A DNA stretch of 64,000 nucleotides from Amycolatopsis decaplanina DSM 44594 (GCF_000342005.1 NZ_AOHO01000026.1:231959-295958); one strand, 5' to 3'. Shown: positions 25,538 through 35,050, counted from the stretch's first letter. Numbers and translations are program-made. The notes: generated by a model from the sequence alone, not told the origin.

Positions 25538-25981
25538 TCAGTCCGCCTGGCCGGCGGCACGTCGCTGAAGCCACTCCGCGCGCTCACCGGTCCGCGGGTA
25601 GCGCTCCAGCTCCTGTGCGAAGAATTGGGCGGGCGGGACGTGATCCCAGACGGGCTCGTTGTCCCAGTTGTACTGGGCCGAGTACCCGCCCGGGTGCACG
25701 AGGTGATAGCGGATCGAGCTCCAGGCGCCTTCGCCCGGCTTCGCCATGCTGTCGCGCAGTTCGACGAAGAAGTCCGCGACTCCTTCCGGCGGCGTCCACT
25801 GGGTTCCGGTGCCCATCACGGTCAGGACCTGCGCCGAGATCTCGTAGTAGTCGCCGACGGAACGGAAGATGATGAACAGCTGCTCCCAGTCCGCGGGTAC
25901 GGAGTGCACCATCCAGGTGGTGAAGTCCTTGAACAGCTCGTTGGCCTGTGCCGCGCTCGTCGGCACAACGGGCATCGGCAT
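25538..25981 (-). CDS. YezG/DUF600-like immunity protein (second copy)
   Basis: This 147-aa protein shows the fold signature ELRDSMAKPGEGAWSSIRY, then YNWDNEPVW, FFAQELERYPR and WLQRRAAG, parallel to the first copy. Its ATG overlaps the stop of the first copy by one base (TGATG), so translation is coupled. It diverges strongly from the first copy, suggesting it protects against a different toxin variant or arose by old duplication. DUF600/YezG assignment rests on the pattern of motifs; a profile comparison would settle it. Confidence 0.68.
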   Translation of the reverse strand: MPMPVVPTSAAQANELFKDFTTWMVHSVPADWEQLFIIFRSVGDYYEISAQVLTVMGTGTQWTPPEGVADFFVELRDSMAKPGEGAWSSIRYHLVHPGGYSAQYNWDNEPVWDHVPPAQFFAQELERYPRTGERAEWLQRRAAGQAD

Positions 25982-26454
25982 CAGTTCTGCTCCTTCTCTT
26001 CCGCCGCCGCGAGTTTCGCGTTGAGCCAAGCCGGGATGTGGTCGGGATCCCTGGGGAACATCTTCAGGTCTTCGACGTAGTGTTCCGGCTCCATGGGCGG
26101 AGTGAGGGTCGGTTCGTAGTCGTTGTTGTAGTTGAAGAAGATCGCTCCCGGCGGATTCATCGAGATCCGCGCGGAGAACCAGGTGCCGCGACCGGGCTGG
26201 TACAGCAGCGTGCGCAGCTTCGCGAGGATGACGTTGAGTTCGGCGGGCGGCGCGATCTCCGGGCGGGAGCCGTCGTCCATGATCACCGTCAGGCCGAGAT
26301 CCTGTGCGGGCACGGTCATCGCGCTGACCAGGTCGATGCGCCGCCAGCCTTCTTCGGGGACGAGGTCCAGCAGCGCGATGCCGAGCTGCTGGATCAGGTC
26401 CTCGTGACTCTCACCCCCGGAAGTCATCGGGCCAGAGTGGGTTGTTGTGGTCAT
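25981..26454 (-). CDS. YezG/DUF600-like immunity protein (first copy, cognate candidate)
   Basis: This 157-aa protein contains LAKLRTLLYQPGRGTWFSARI, FNYNNDYEPTL, YVEDLKMFPRDPDHIPAWL and an Asp/Glu-rich tail, the general look of YezG-type antitoxins. In Bacillus, YezG neutralises the YeeF nuclease, whose toxin domain is of the same Endonuclea_NS_2 type as the one inferred for the effector here. ATG 26454 has AGGAG about 8 nt upstream and the gene overlaps the effector 3' end by 44 bp, so it is made together with the toxin. It is the best candidate for the cognate immunity protein. Confidence 0.72.
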   Translation of the reverse strand: MTTTTHSGPMTSGGESHEDLIQQLGIALLDLVPEEGWRRIDLVSAMTVPAQDLGLTVIMDDGSRPEIAPPAELNVILAKLRTLLYQPGRGTWFSARISMNPPGAIFFNYNNDYEPTLTPPMEPEHYVEDLKMFPRDPDHIPAWLNAKLAAAEEKEQN

Positions 26455-29400
26455 TGGGGAAACTCCTGACGATTACCGAGATCCGGCCTTCGGTGTCTCG
26501 ACCGTAGGCCCGGTATTGACGGGTGTGCGCGTCGTCGATACCGGAATCCCGAAGTTCGAAGATGTCTTCGTTCTCCAACCTACCCGCGAGGCCGGTGTCG
26601 TCCCTATCCCGCTCCATCCGGTACCAGCTGTCGTCGGGGTCGTAGGTCTCCTCGAGCTCCTTGGCGCCCGCGTTGCTGTTGTCCACACGGCCTTGCGGGC
26701 CTTGGTTGATCGCCTCACCGGAGCCGCCGACGGACGTGCCGCGGTGGTGGCCGCCGTCGTCGATGTTCTTCCCGGAGGCGTCTTTGCCACCCATACCGCC
26801 GACTTGGCTCTGAGCCGAGCCGTCTCGCCGGATGTTGCTGGCGCCGCCCGGATCCGGAGGAGCCGAAGTCACGACGGTGTTGCCCCGCGCGTCCGTCCGG
26901 TGGATCTCACCGGGCGACTTCCTGCCCAGCGGGTTGCCGTCGGCGTCGTGCATTTCCAGGCCGTGGTCTACCCGGACCACCGCGTTCGGCGGCGGGTTGT
27001 TCATGTCCGCGTTGAACGGCTGCCCGGTGTGCATGTGGGTGATCTTGCCGTCCGGCCCGGTCTGGAACGAGCCGTAGGGCAAGCCGTCCTTGTCCACCAG
27101 GTGGATCCGGGTGTTGGGCGGCAGGTTTTCGCGGCCCGCGATCGGGTCCTTGTGCGCGAGCTTGTCGCTGATCGCCTTCTGCTGGGCGTCGGACATCGAG
27201 CTCGGGTCACCGTCGGTGAACCCTCGTGGTTGCTTGTTCTGGTGGGCGACCGCGTCCTCGCTCTTGGGCGGAACCTGGTGCGAGTAGGTGACTTCGCGCT
27301 CGGGCGCGGGCCACGAGTCCTGGACGTTCTTGGCGTTCCTGGTTCCGTAGTGACCGTCCTGGGTGATCTTCGCGCCGTCCGGGGCGGCCCCGACCTCCGG
27401 GTTGGTCCTGGCCCGCTGGCCACTGGTGGTGTCGACGTGGCTGATGTGCCCGGTCCCGTCGGTCTGGAACTCGCCGCGTGGGTGCCCGAACTCGTCGGTC
27501 ACCCGGTTCACGGTGTTCCGCCCCAGCGTCGGCTCGCCGTCCGCGTCGAGCTTGGGGTTCCCGAACTCGTCCGTGTGCTGGCGGTTGAAGGCCTCGTCCT
27601 GCTTGACCGCGTTCGGGTGGTCGCGCGGAGTTCCCGTCGGCTCGGGCGCGTCATAGGTCTGGCCGTGTTCCGGCCGCCCGTCGGGTCCGACGCGGTACTC
27701 CTGGTGGAGCGGGCCGCGGTCGACCCGGTAGTTGCTGTCGGGAAGTGGATTCTTCAGCTCCGGGTTGTTCGCTCCCTCGTGGGTGTCGACCCACTTGACC
27801 TTGCGGTGCTCGTCGGTTTGGAAGCTGCCGCGCGGGTTCCCGTCGGCGTCCGTGACGTGGTAGCGGGTGTTCGCCTCCAGATCGGTCCGGTGGCTGAACG
27901 GCTTGTCCGCGCGCGGCGCCCGCGGGTCGTCCGCCTCGATCCGCACCTCGTCACGGGGCTTCGGCGGGGATTCGATGTCGCCGACCCTGGTGATGTCCCG
28001 GGTGCCTTGCGGGGTCTTCACGTCAGTGTGCGTCACCGTGCGGACGTTGCCGTCCGCGTCGGTCGGGAAGGTGTCGTGCCGGTGGCCGACCTGCACGCGG
28101 TAGTCGGTGTTCGGCGCCGGGCGCATGATCTCCGGGTTACCGGGACCGTTCAGCTTGTTCGGCGCGACGGCGTCGACGTGCGTCACGTTGCGGTTCGCGT
28201 CGGTGTAGACCCGGCTGCGCACGTTGCCGTCCGCGTCGGTGATGTCGTACCGCGTCTCCGGGTCGAGCTTGCGCGGAGGCGTCGTCGGATCGAAGAAGGA
28301 CTGATCGTCGCGTAGCTGGACGGGGCGGGCGGGCGGCGTGAAGTCGGGCTCCTCCCAGCGTCCTTCGATCTGATGCTGGGGGTTGAGATCGTCGCCCTGG
28401 CCGCGGTCGCGGGCGCTGTCGGCGTCCACGTCCTGCTTGTCCGCGTGCGAGGTGTCCGGGGTGAAGCCGTCGTCGCTCGCCCGGCGTGCGGTGCCGTCGG
28501 GGCTGTGGACGTCCCATTCGCCGTTCGGCGGGATCTTGGGCCGGGGGCGGCCGTCGGGACCGATCTCGTAGTCGGACGAGAAGACACGCCCGTTCGAGTC
28601 GGTCCAGGCCGGCTTGCTCGGCGCCATCACCTCGGTGTCGAGTTCCCGCGACAGACGGCGCGCGAAGTCGTTCGAGCCTGCGTCGCAGCCGATCAGCCGG
28701 ATCGGGCGGCCGTCGTAATCCCCGTTGCGGCGCAGGATGTCCGCGAACTCTTCCGGGGTGTAGGTGCGGTTGCCGATGCGGGCGTGGCCGTCCGGCGTGA
28801 CGTGCACGTCGACGGTGTAGCGGCCGTCCGGATCCGGTTGGACCCGGTGCGGCAGGTCGCCCATGTCCGCGTCGCCGCGGTGGTACGAGCTACCCGCGGG
28901 CGTGCCCTCGGAATGCCGCTGGTTGACCTCGTCCGGCGTCAGCGGACGATCGGGTTCGCCGTCGGGGCCGCGGTCGTGCGGTGAGCCGTCGGGGTGGCCG
29001 TTCGGGTCCTGGCGCGGGCCATGCCCGTCGGGGCCGTGACCGTCCGGCGAATGCGGCGGACCGGAGTGGCCACCGGGTCCGCGGCCGCCCGGCCCGGTGT
29101 TGCCGGGACCGGTGCCGCCGGGCCGGTTGCCGGGGCCGTGCGTGCCCGGCGAACCGGGGGTGCCGGTGTGCGGCTGGGTGCCGGGTCCGAAGTCGTTGCC
29201 GCGGGCCACCGGCTGCGGCTGATGCGGCTGGTTCGGCCTGCCGCCGGGACCGGTCTGGCCGGGACCGCGGCTGGGGCCGGTGTGGGTGTCGGGCGTGCGC
29301 GGGGCGTGCGTGTCCGGGGTGCGCGGTGAACCGGGCGTGCCCGTCCAGCCACCACCCTGCGGCCTGCCGCCGGGCGAACTTGGGGTGCCGCCGGGAGTGC

Positions 29401-31210
29401 CACCCGGAGCGCCTTGGGGCGGCATGCCGCCGGCGATCGGCTGCCCCTGCGGCGGGACACCGTGCGAACCGTCGCCGCCGGTACCGCCGCGCTGTGAAGG
29501 CACGTGTGACGGGCCGGCGTCGCCGAGACGCGGTGCCGTGGGCGCGGTACCGCTGGTCGTCGTGCCGCTGTCGGTCGGCCGGGTGGGGCTGCCGCCGTCG
29601 TTGCCGCCGTGGTGGCCGGGCGACGGGTCGGAACGAGGTGTGGGCGAACCGCCGCCGTCACCGCCGTGCGTCCGGGGCGAGCCACCGCCGTCACCGGTGT
29701 GGCTGGGTGAGCCGCCGGTGTCGGCGCGGGTGTGCGGTGTGGGGGAGCCACTGTCGGGTGTGTGGCTCGGGGAGCCACCACTGTCCGTCCGCGTGTGCGG
29801 TGTGGGAGAGCCGTTGTCGGCACGAGTGTGCGGGGCGGGGGAGCCGCCGTCGGGTGTGTGGCTGGGCGAACCACCGGTGTTCGCGTGGTTCGGGGTGGCG
29901 GAATCGCCGGGAGAGCCACCGTCGGACCGGGTGTGCGGAGTCGGCGTGTCGGAGCGGGCGGTGCTGGGGGAACCGCCATCGCCGCCCGGCGTGCCGCCGG
30001 AGTTTCCGTCCGAAGTGGACGGTCCGTCGCCGCCGGCGCGGTCGGGAGAACCGCCGTCGGACCGGGACGAGCCGCCACCGTCCCTTGTGGAAGGTGAGCC
30101 GCCACCGTCGCCGCGGGTGGTGCTCGACGGGCTGTCGCCGCCGGAATCACCGGAGCCGCCGGAATCACCGGAGCCGCCGGAGTCGCCCGAACCGCCCGAG
30201 TCGCCATCGGAGCCATTCGAACCGTTGGAGCCGTCGCCCGAACCGTGGGAGCCGTCACCGGAGCCGCTGCCGGAACCGTCGCCGTCCGGACCATCACCGG
30301 AGCCCGAGCCGCCACCGCCGGACCCACCGGATCCGCCGCCGCTGCCGCCGCGCTGGATGAAGCCGCCCGGCTTGATGTTCCTGGTGTTGATCACGTCCAG
30401 GCCGGTGACCTTGCCCGCGATCTTGCCGAAGATCTTGATGATCTTCTCGAAGACGTCGGCCAGCTTGCCCAGTAGCGGCGAGACCCGCCGCATCGCGTCG
30501 CAGAGGTCCTTGAGCTTGTCGGCGATCTTCGCGGCCCACTCGGCGATCGCGGTGACGGCCTGCGCGACCACCACGGGCGTGCCGAAGCCGAGGGAGAACA
30601 CCGTCTCCATGACCCATGCGATGAGCTTGCCGACCGCGTCCGCGATCAGCTGGCGGATGAACTCGCGGACGAACGCGACGATCTCGCCGAAGATCATCAC
30701 GACGGTGCTGATCGCGCCCGCGACCGTGGCCGCGCCGCTGATCGCCTCGGCCTGTTCCGCGGCCTGCTTGCGGTACTGGTCGGCCGCGTCGCCCGTCCAG
30801 CCCGACGTGCCGTTCTTGACCGCGTTCGAGAACTCGACCTGGGTGTCTTCCAGCTTCTTGGCTACGTTGCCCCAGGTCTCGGAATACGACTGGATGACCG
30901 GCGGATCACCGGCGACCGCGTCCAGCATGTCCTTCAGCGGCTGCATGTGCTCCATCAGGAACGACGCCACCGACGACATCAGGTAGCCGAACGGGTCGAT
31001 CGCGGCGCTGGCGATCTCGCCCGCGAGGCTCAGCACGCCGAGCCCGCCGCCGATCCAGTCACCGTTCGAGATGCCGTTGAAGGCGTCCATGGCCGACTCG
31101 GCGACACCGATGCCCGCCGCGTAGCCGTACTCGCTGTTCCCGGCCGTCAGTGGTCCCGGGCCGTCGCCATCGGTCGGTGCGTTCGCGACGAGCGGGTTCC
31201 CCTCGGGCAT
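26411..31210 (-). CDS. Large type VII-type polymorphic toxin with C-terminal DNA/RNA non-specific endonuclease domain
   Basis: The protein has 1599 aa. Residues ~1-280 form a helical WXG/PPE-like N-terminus with a GWTGDAADQYR turn (~137). Residues ~285-755 are a Gly/Ser/Asp/Pro stalk of GGSP/PHTRAD repeats. At ~760-910 lies a domain with VTPDGHARI and RLIGCDAGSNDF that resembles caspase-like (clan CD) modules of polymorphic toxins. Four divergent repeats (TDADGNPRGSFQTD type) follow at ~985, 1117, 1234 and 1367. The C-terminal toxin has DDGGHHRGTSVGGSGEAIN (~1484-1502) and a nearby N-AGAKELE, matching Endonuclea_NS_2 nucleases. No signal peptide is seen, as expected for ESX export with EspC-like partners. 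ATG 31210 overlaps the EspC-like stop (TGATG). Confidence 0.85.
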   Translation of the reverse strand: MPEGNPLVANAPTDGDGPGPLTAGNSEYGYAAGIGVAESAMDAFNGISNGDWIGGGLGVLSLAGEIASAAIDPFGYLMSSVASFLMEHMQPLKDMLDAVAGDPPVIQSYSETWGNVAKKLEDTQVEFSNAVKNGTSGWTGDAADQYRKQAAEQAEAISGAATVAGAISTVVMIFGEIVAFVREFIRQLIADAVGKLIAWVMETVFSLGFGTPVVVAQAVTAIAEWAAKIADKLKDLCDAMRRVSPLLGKLADVFEKIIKIFGKIAGKVTGLDVINTRNIKPGGFIQRGGSGGGSGGSGGGGSGSGDGPDGDGSGSGSGDGSHGSGDGSNGSNGSDGDSGGSGDSGGSGDSGGSGDSGGDSPSSTTRGDGGGSPSTRDGGGSSRSDGGSPDRAGGDGPSTSDGNSGGTPGGDGGSPSTARSDTPTPHTRSDGGSPGDSATPNHANTGGSPSHTPDGGSPAPHTRADNGSPTPHTRTDSGGSPSHTPDSGSPTPHTRADTGGSPSHTGDGGGSPRTHGGDGGGSPTPRSDPSPGHHGGNDGGSPTRPTDSGTTTSGTAPTAPRLGDAGPSHVPSQRGGTGGDGSHGVPPQGQPIAGGMPPQGAPGGTPGGTPSSPGGRPQGGGWTGTPGSPRTPDTHAPRTPDTHTGPSRGPGQTGPGGRPNQPHQPQPVARGNDFGPGTQPHTGTPGSPGTHGPGNRPGGTGPGNTGPGGRGPGGHSGPPHSPDGHGPDGHGPRQDPNGHPDGSPHDRGPDGEPDRPLTPDEVNQRHSEGTPAGSSYHRGDADMGDLPHRVQPDPDGRYTVDVHVTPDGHARIGNRTYTPEEFADILRRNGDYDGRPIRLIGCDAGSNDFARRLSRELDTEVMAPSKPAWTDSNGRVFSSDYEIGPDGRPRPKIPPNGEWDVHSPDGTARRASDDGFTPDTSHADKQDVDADSARDRGQGDDLNPQHQIEGRWEEPDFTPPARPVQLRDDQSFFDPTTPPRKLDPETRYDITDADGNVRSRVYTDANRNVTHVDAVAPNKLNGPGNPEIMRPAPNTDYRVQVGHRHDTFPTDADGNVRTVTHTDVKTPQGTRDITRVGDIESPPKPRDEVRIEADDPRAPRADKPFSHRTDLEANTRYHVTDADGNPRGSFQTDEHRKVKWVDTHEGANNPELKNPLPDSNYRVDRGPLHQEYRVGPDGRPEHGQTYDAPEPTGTPRDHPNAVKQDEAFNRQHTDEFGNPKLDADGEPTLGRNTVNRVTDEFGHPRGEFQTDGTGHISHVDTTSGQRARTNPEVGAAPDGAKITQDGHYGTRNAKNVQDSWPAPEREVTYSHQVPPKSEDAVAHQNKQPRGFTDGDPSSMSDAQQKAISDKLAHKDPIAGRENLPPNTRIHLVDKDGLPYGSFQTGPDGKITHMHTGQPFNADMNNPPPNAVVRVDHGLEMHDADGNPLGRKSPGEIHRTDARGNTVVTSAPPDPGGASNIRRDGSAQSQVGGMGGKDASGKNIDDGGHHRGTSVGGSGEAINQGPQGRVDNSNAGAKELEETYDPDDSWYRMERDRDDTGLAGRLENEDIFELRDSGIDDAHTRQYRAYGRDTEGRISVIVRSFPNDHNNPLWPDDFRG

Positions 31211-31524
31211 CAGTCAGGCACCTGCACGTTCTTGAATTCGGCGGCGAAGTTCTCGTCCTGTGCCTGGTAGGCGTTCGACGCGGACCGCACGTTGTTGGCC
31301 ACCGCCGTCGCGGCCTCGACGGCCTTGTTCAGCGCGTTGATGCCGAACTCCTCCACCGGGTCGAGCATCATCCGGAACGGCTGGCAGATGATGCCGTACG
31401 CGTCGGTCGGCATGCTCACCTGCTGCGCGGCGTCGACCGCCGTGCGCAGGCCGTCGGCGATGCCGTCGATCTGCTTGGCGTGCGCGTCGAGGTCCGCACC
31501 GAGCTCGTAACCCTTGCCTGCCAT
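31210..31524 (-). CDS. EspC-like (WXG100-superfamily) type VII secretion protein
   Basis: This 104-aa helical protein fits the ESX EspC-type family: a LGADLDAHAKQIDGIADGLRTAVDAAQ helix, a turn with YGIICQPF, and a second helix with ALNKAVEAATAVANNVRSASNAY. Such proteins act as secretion partners of large effectors. It starts with GGGGAG before ATG 31524 and ends in TGATG overlapping the effector start, so the two are made in step and probably exported as a complex. It lacks a canonical WXG motif, as EspC members often do. Confidence 0.8.
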   Translation of the reverse strand: MAGKGYELGADLDAHAKQIDGIADGLRTAVDAAQQVSMPTDAYGIICQPFRMMLDPVEEFGINALNKAVEAATAVANNVRSASNAYQAQDENFAAEFKNVQVPD

Positions 31525-31556
31525 GGTTTCTCCCCTCTACCAGGCCGGATGAACGT

Positions 31557-32102
31557 CTACGAAAGGATGCTGCCGCCGAAGTCGTCGTCATCGTCGTCCT
31601 GCGTGCGGCGGCGGCGCGGGATCGGCTTCGGCTGCGGCGGATTCGCCTGCGCGGGCGGCGGCGGAGGCTCTTCTTCCTCCGGGCCGAAGCGGTGGTGCCG
31701 CTCGGGCTCCGGCGGTGCCGGGTCCTCCTCCGGAGGAGCTTCCGGGAAGGTGCTCTGCGCTTCCGCGATCACCCGGTTCGCCGTCTCGTCGGTCGTGCCG
31801 ACCGTCTCGGCCATCGCCGCCTGCAGCAGTTCCGGGATCCGCGACTGCGCGAGCTGGACGAGGCGCATGACCTGCGACGAGACCTCCGCCATCCGCTTGC
31901 CGCTCGCGGCTTCGGAGATGACGAGATTCGTGAGCAGGCCCTTCGAATCGACCGTGACCTCGATGGTGTTGTCCTTCGACCGCTCGGTCACGGTCTGGCC
32001 CTGCATGCGGGCGGCCATCGCCTGATAGCGCGCGGCGGTCTCCTGGATCTGCTTCGTCCAGTTGTCCACCATTCGTTCGCTGGCGTCGACGTTGTCCGGC
32101 AT
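31557..32102 (-). CDS. YbaB/EbfC-family protein with acidic/proline tail
   Basis: This 181-aa protein has an N-terminal YbaB/EbfC-like alpha-beta core (about residues 8-105, with TIEVTVDSKGLLTNLVIS) and a disordered Pro/Glu tail ending in QDDDDDDFGG. True YbaB is a nucleoid-associated protein next to recR; this paralog type regularly accompanies EspC-like and large secreted proteins in actinomycete genomes, where its role is unclear (a chaperone or assembly role is inference). ATG 32102 has GGAAGGG upstream. It is the first gene of the toxin operon. Confidence 0.78.
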   Translation of the reverse strand: MPDNVDASERMVDNWTKQIQETAARYQAMAARMQGQTVTERSKDNTIEVTVDSKGLLTNLVISEAASGKRMAEVSSQVMRLVQLAQSRIPELLQAAMAETVGTTDETANRVIAEAQSTFPEAPPEEDPAPPEPERHHRFGPEEEEPPPPPAQANPPQPKPIPRRRRTQDDDDDDFGGSILS

Positions 32103-32250
32103 CGGGACCCTTCCACAAGCTGCATGCTGGCGTCTTCACACTGACGGCCCGAAGACGCCACCGGTTCCGGCGTTCTCGAAGTTTTCGTCGAACAGCCTAG
32201 TGCTCATCCGGTGTACCACTCCGGGACGACAAAGCCGGCCCCGTCACGCA

Positions 32251-32299
32251 GCGAAAGGGCCCCTCACCGCACGAAGTGCGATGAAGAGCCCTTTCACGC
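32251..32299. terminator. Imperfect palindrome downstream of hpd
   Basis: AAAGGGC (32254-32260) pairs with GCCCTTT (32288-32294), and inside them CGCAC-GAA-GTGCG (32268-32280) forms a perfect small hairpin. It lies between hpd and the toxin operon, both on the minus strand, and probably terminates hpd. Confidence 0.6.
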
Positions 32300-32315
32300 C
32301 CTGCGAACTGCCGGG

Positions 32316-33623
<1,308 letters not shown>

Positions 33624-33678
33624 GTCGAGGAGTGGGTGTCGCAGTCAAAGTGGACAACCTGTGTAGGAGGTAGGCCCG

Positions 33679-34152
33679 ATGGCGGAAGCGCTCGACGCGC
33701 TGGACGCACGGCTGCTGCTGTTGCTCACCGACTCGCCCCGGCTCGGCGTGCTCGAATGCGCCCGCCGTCTCGGCGTCGCACGGGGCACCGTGCAGGCGAG
33801 GCTGGACCGGCTGACCGAACGCGGGATCCTCGGCGGGTTCCCGCCAGAACTCGACCTCGCGGCGATGGGGTACGGCCTCACCGCGTTCGCCGTCCTGGAG
33901 ATCGCGCAGGGCCGCCGGGCCGAGGTCGCCCAGGCACTGTCCGCGATCGACGAGGTGTGCGAGGTCCACGCGACGACCGGTCAGGGCGATCTCTTCGTGC
34001 GGATGGTGGCGCGCAGCAACGACGACCTGCAGCGCGTGGTGGACGAGGTGGTCGGCGCGCCGTACGTGCGGCGGACGTCGACGTCGATCGCGTTGTCGAC
34101 ACCGGTTCCGCCGCGCGTGCGGCCGCTGCTGGAACGGCTGGCGCGAAGCTGA
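33679..34152 (+). CDS. Lrp/AsnC-family regulator, likely controller of hpd
   Basis: This 157-aa protein has an N-terminal winged HTH (LECARRLGVARGTVQARLDRL, about residues 25-45) and a C-terminal RAM/ligand domain with CEVHATTGQGDLFVRMVA. Such proteins sense amino acids or related keto acids. Divergence from hpd and the 122-bp shared gap make it the probable regulator of tyrosine catabolism. ATG 33679 follows AGGAGG. It is 23-bp-palindrome-separated from the convergent hydrolase gene. Confidence 0.9.
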   Translation: MAEALDALDARLLLLLTDSPRLGVLECARRLGVARGTVQARLDRLTERGILGGFPPELDLAAMGYGLTAFAVLEIAQGRRAEVAQALSAIDEVCEVHATTGQGDLFVRMVARSNDDLQRVVDEVVGAPYVRRTSTSIALSTPVPPRVRPLLERLARS

Positions 34153-34200
34153 CCTCGTGAGTGGTTAGGACGGTTAGAACCGTCCTAACCACTCACGAGG
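34153..34200. terminator. Perfect 23-bp-arm palindrome, GTGAGTGGTTAGGACGG family
   Basis: The arms 34153-34175 and 34178-34200 are exact complements with a 2-nt AG centre, beginning immediately after the Lrp stop. A near-identical element is at 37789-37834. Both separate convergent genes. Confidence 0.8.
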
Positions 34201-34203
34201 CGG

Positions 34204-35007
34204 CTAGCCCACCTGGCCGAGGTAGCGCTTCGCCGACCGCTGGACGGCCTCGTGCCCGTCGGTGCGGATGATCGCGTCCCACCAGGCGCCGTAGATCGCC
34301 TCGAACTCGTACGGTTCGAGCATCTCGGCGGCGCGGCGGACGACCTCCGGACGTTCCGGGATCAGGTTCGGGTAGCTGTACATCATGCCGACGAAGCGAC
34401 GGTCCGGGATGACCTGCAGGATGTCGCCCGAGAGCACCGCCCCGCGGCCGTTCTCCCCGCCCGGCCAGTGCAGCACGGTCCCGCCGGCGAAATGCACGCC
34501 GAGGTTGATCAGCCGCAGGTCGGGGGCGACGTCGAGGGTCGCGCCGCTCCACAGCTTGATCGCCGGATCCGGCCTGCCGATCCACTGCCGGTCGCCCTCG
34601 TGCAGGTAGACGGGTACGTCGAAGGCGTGCGCCCATTCGACCATGGTGGTGTAGTAGTGCGGGTGGCTGATCGCGATGCCGGTGATCCCGCCGAGTTCGC
34701 GGACCTGGGCGACGAGGTCATCGTCGATGAAGCCCGCGCAGTCCCACAGGAAGTTGCCGGATTCGGCCTTGACCAGCAGTGCGCGCTCGCCGATGGCGAA
34801 GTTGGGAGTGGAGCCGACCCCGATGAGGCCGGGCCCCTGCTCCTCGACGCGAGCCTGGTACGTCCCGCTCGCGCGGACGGTGTTCAGATCGGTCCACCGC
34901 TGTCCGGCCTGGGGGACGTACTGACGTTCGTCCAAGCAGATCGGGCAGTCGGACCGGGGTTCCGCGTACTGCATGCCGCAGGCGACGCAGATGGGTAGCT
35001 CGCTCAT
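34204..35007 (-). CDS. Metallo-beta-lactamase-fold protein with N-terminal zinc ribbon
   Basis: This 267-aa protein begins with a zinc ribbon (CVAC at residues 7-10 and CPIC at 21-24), then an MBL-type fold starting near GVGSTPNFAIGERALLV. The usual HxHxDH is replaced by SHPHYYTTMVEW. Other ligand candidates are His in YLHEGDRQWIG, His in GVHFAGGTVLHWPGGENGRGAV and Asp in LSGDILQVIPDR. It could still bind one metal; hydrolytic activity is uncertain. The gene begins downstream of a hairpin-rich spacer from greA. Function is not known. Confidence 0.75.
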   Translation of the reverse strand: MSELPICVACGMQYAEPRSDCPICLDERQYVPQAGQRWTDLNTVRASGTYQARVEEQGPGLIGVGSTPNFAIGERALLVKAESGNFLWDCAGFIDDDLVAQVRELGGITGIAISHPHYYTTMVEWAHAFDVPVYLHEGDRQWIGRPDPAIKLWSGATLDVAPDLRLINLGVHFAGGTVLHWPGGENGRGAVLSGDILQVIPDRRFVGMMYSYPNLIPERPEVVRRAAEMLEPYEFEAIYGAWWDAIIRTDGHEAVQRSAKRYLGQVG

Positions 35008-35050
35008 AGTTCCCTCCAGAATTCTCCGGAGGTCACGCTAACGGCTCATA

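Noticed and set aside
26447..28315. 622-codon plus-strand open frame opposite the toxin
   Set aside because: Val/Arg-rich composition without any recognisable domain, opposite a well-supported gene with coupled neighbours; codon pattern mirrors the minus-strand repeats.
28940..30355. Repetitive DNA that could be taken for a CRISPR or VNTR array
   Set aside because: The repeats are in-frame codons for a Gly/Ser/Pro/His-rich stalk of the toxin protein; units vary in length and there are no uniform spacers.
24142..32300. Toxin region as an integrative element with attachment sites
   Set aside because: No integrase, transposase, tRNA gene or matching terminal direct repeats were seen; the palindromes at its edges also occur elsewhere.
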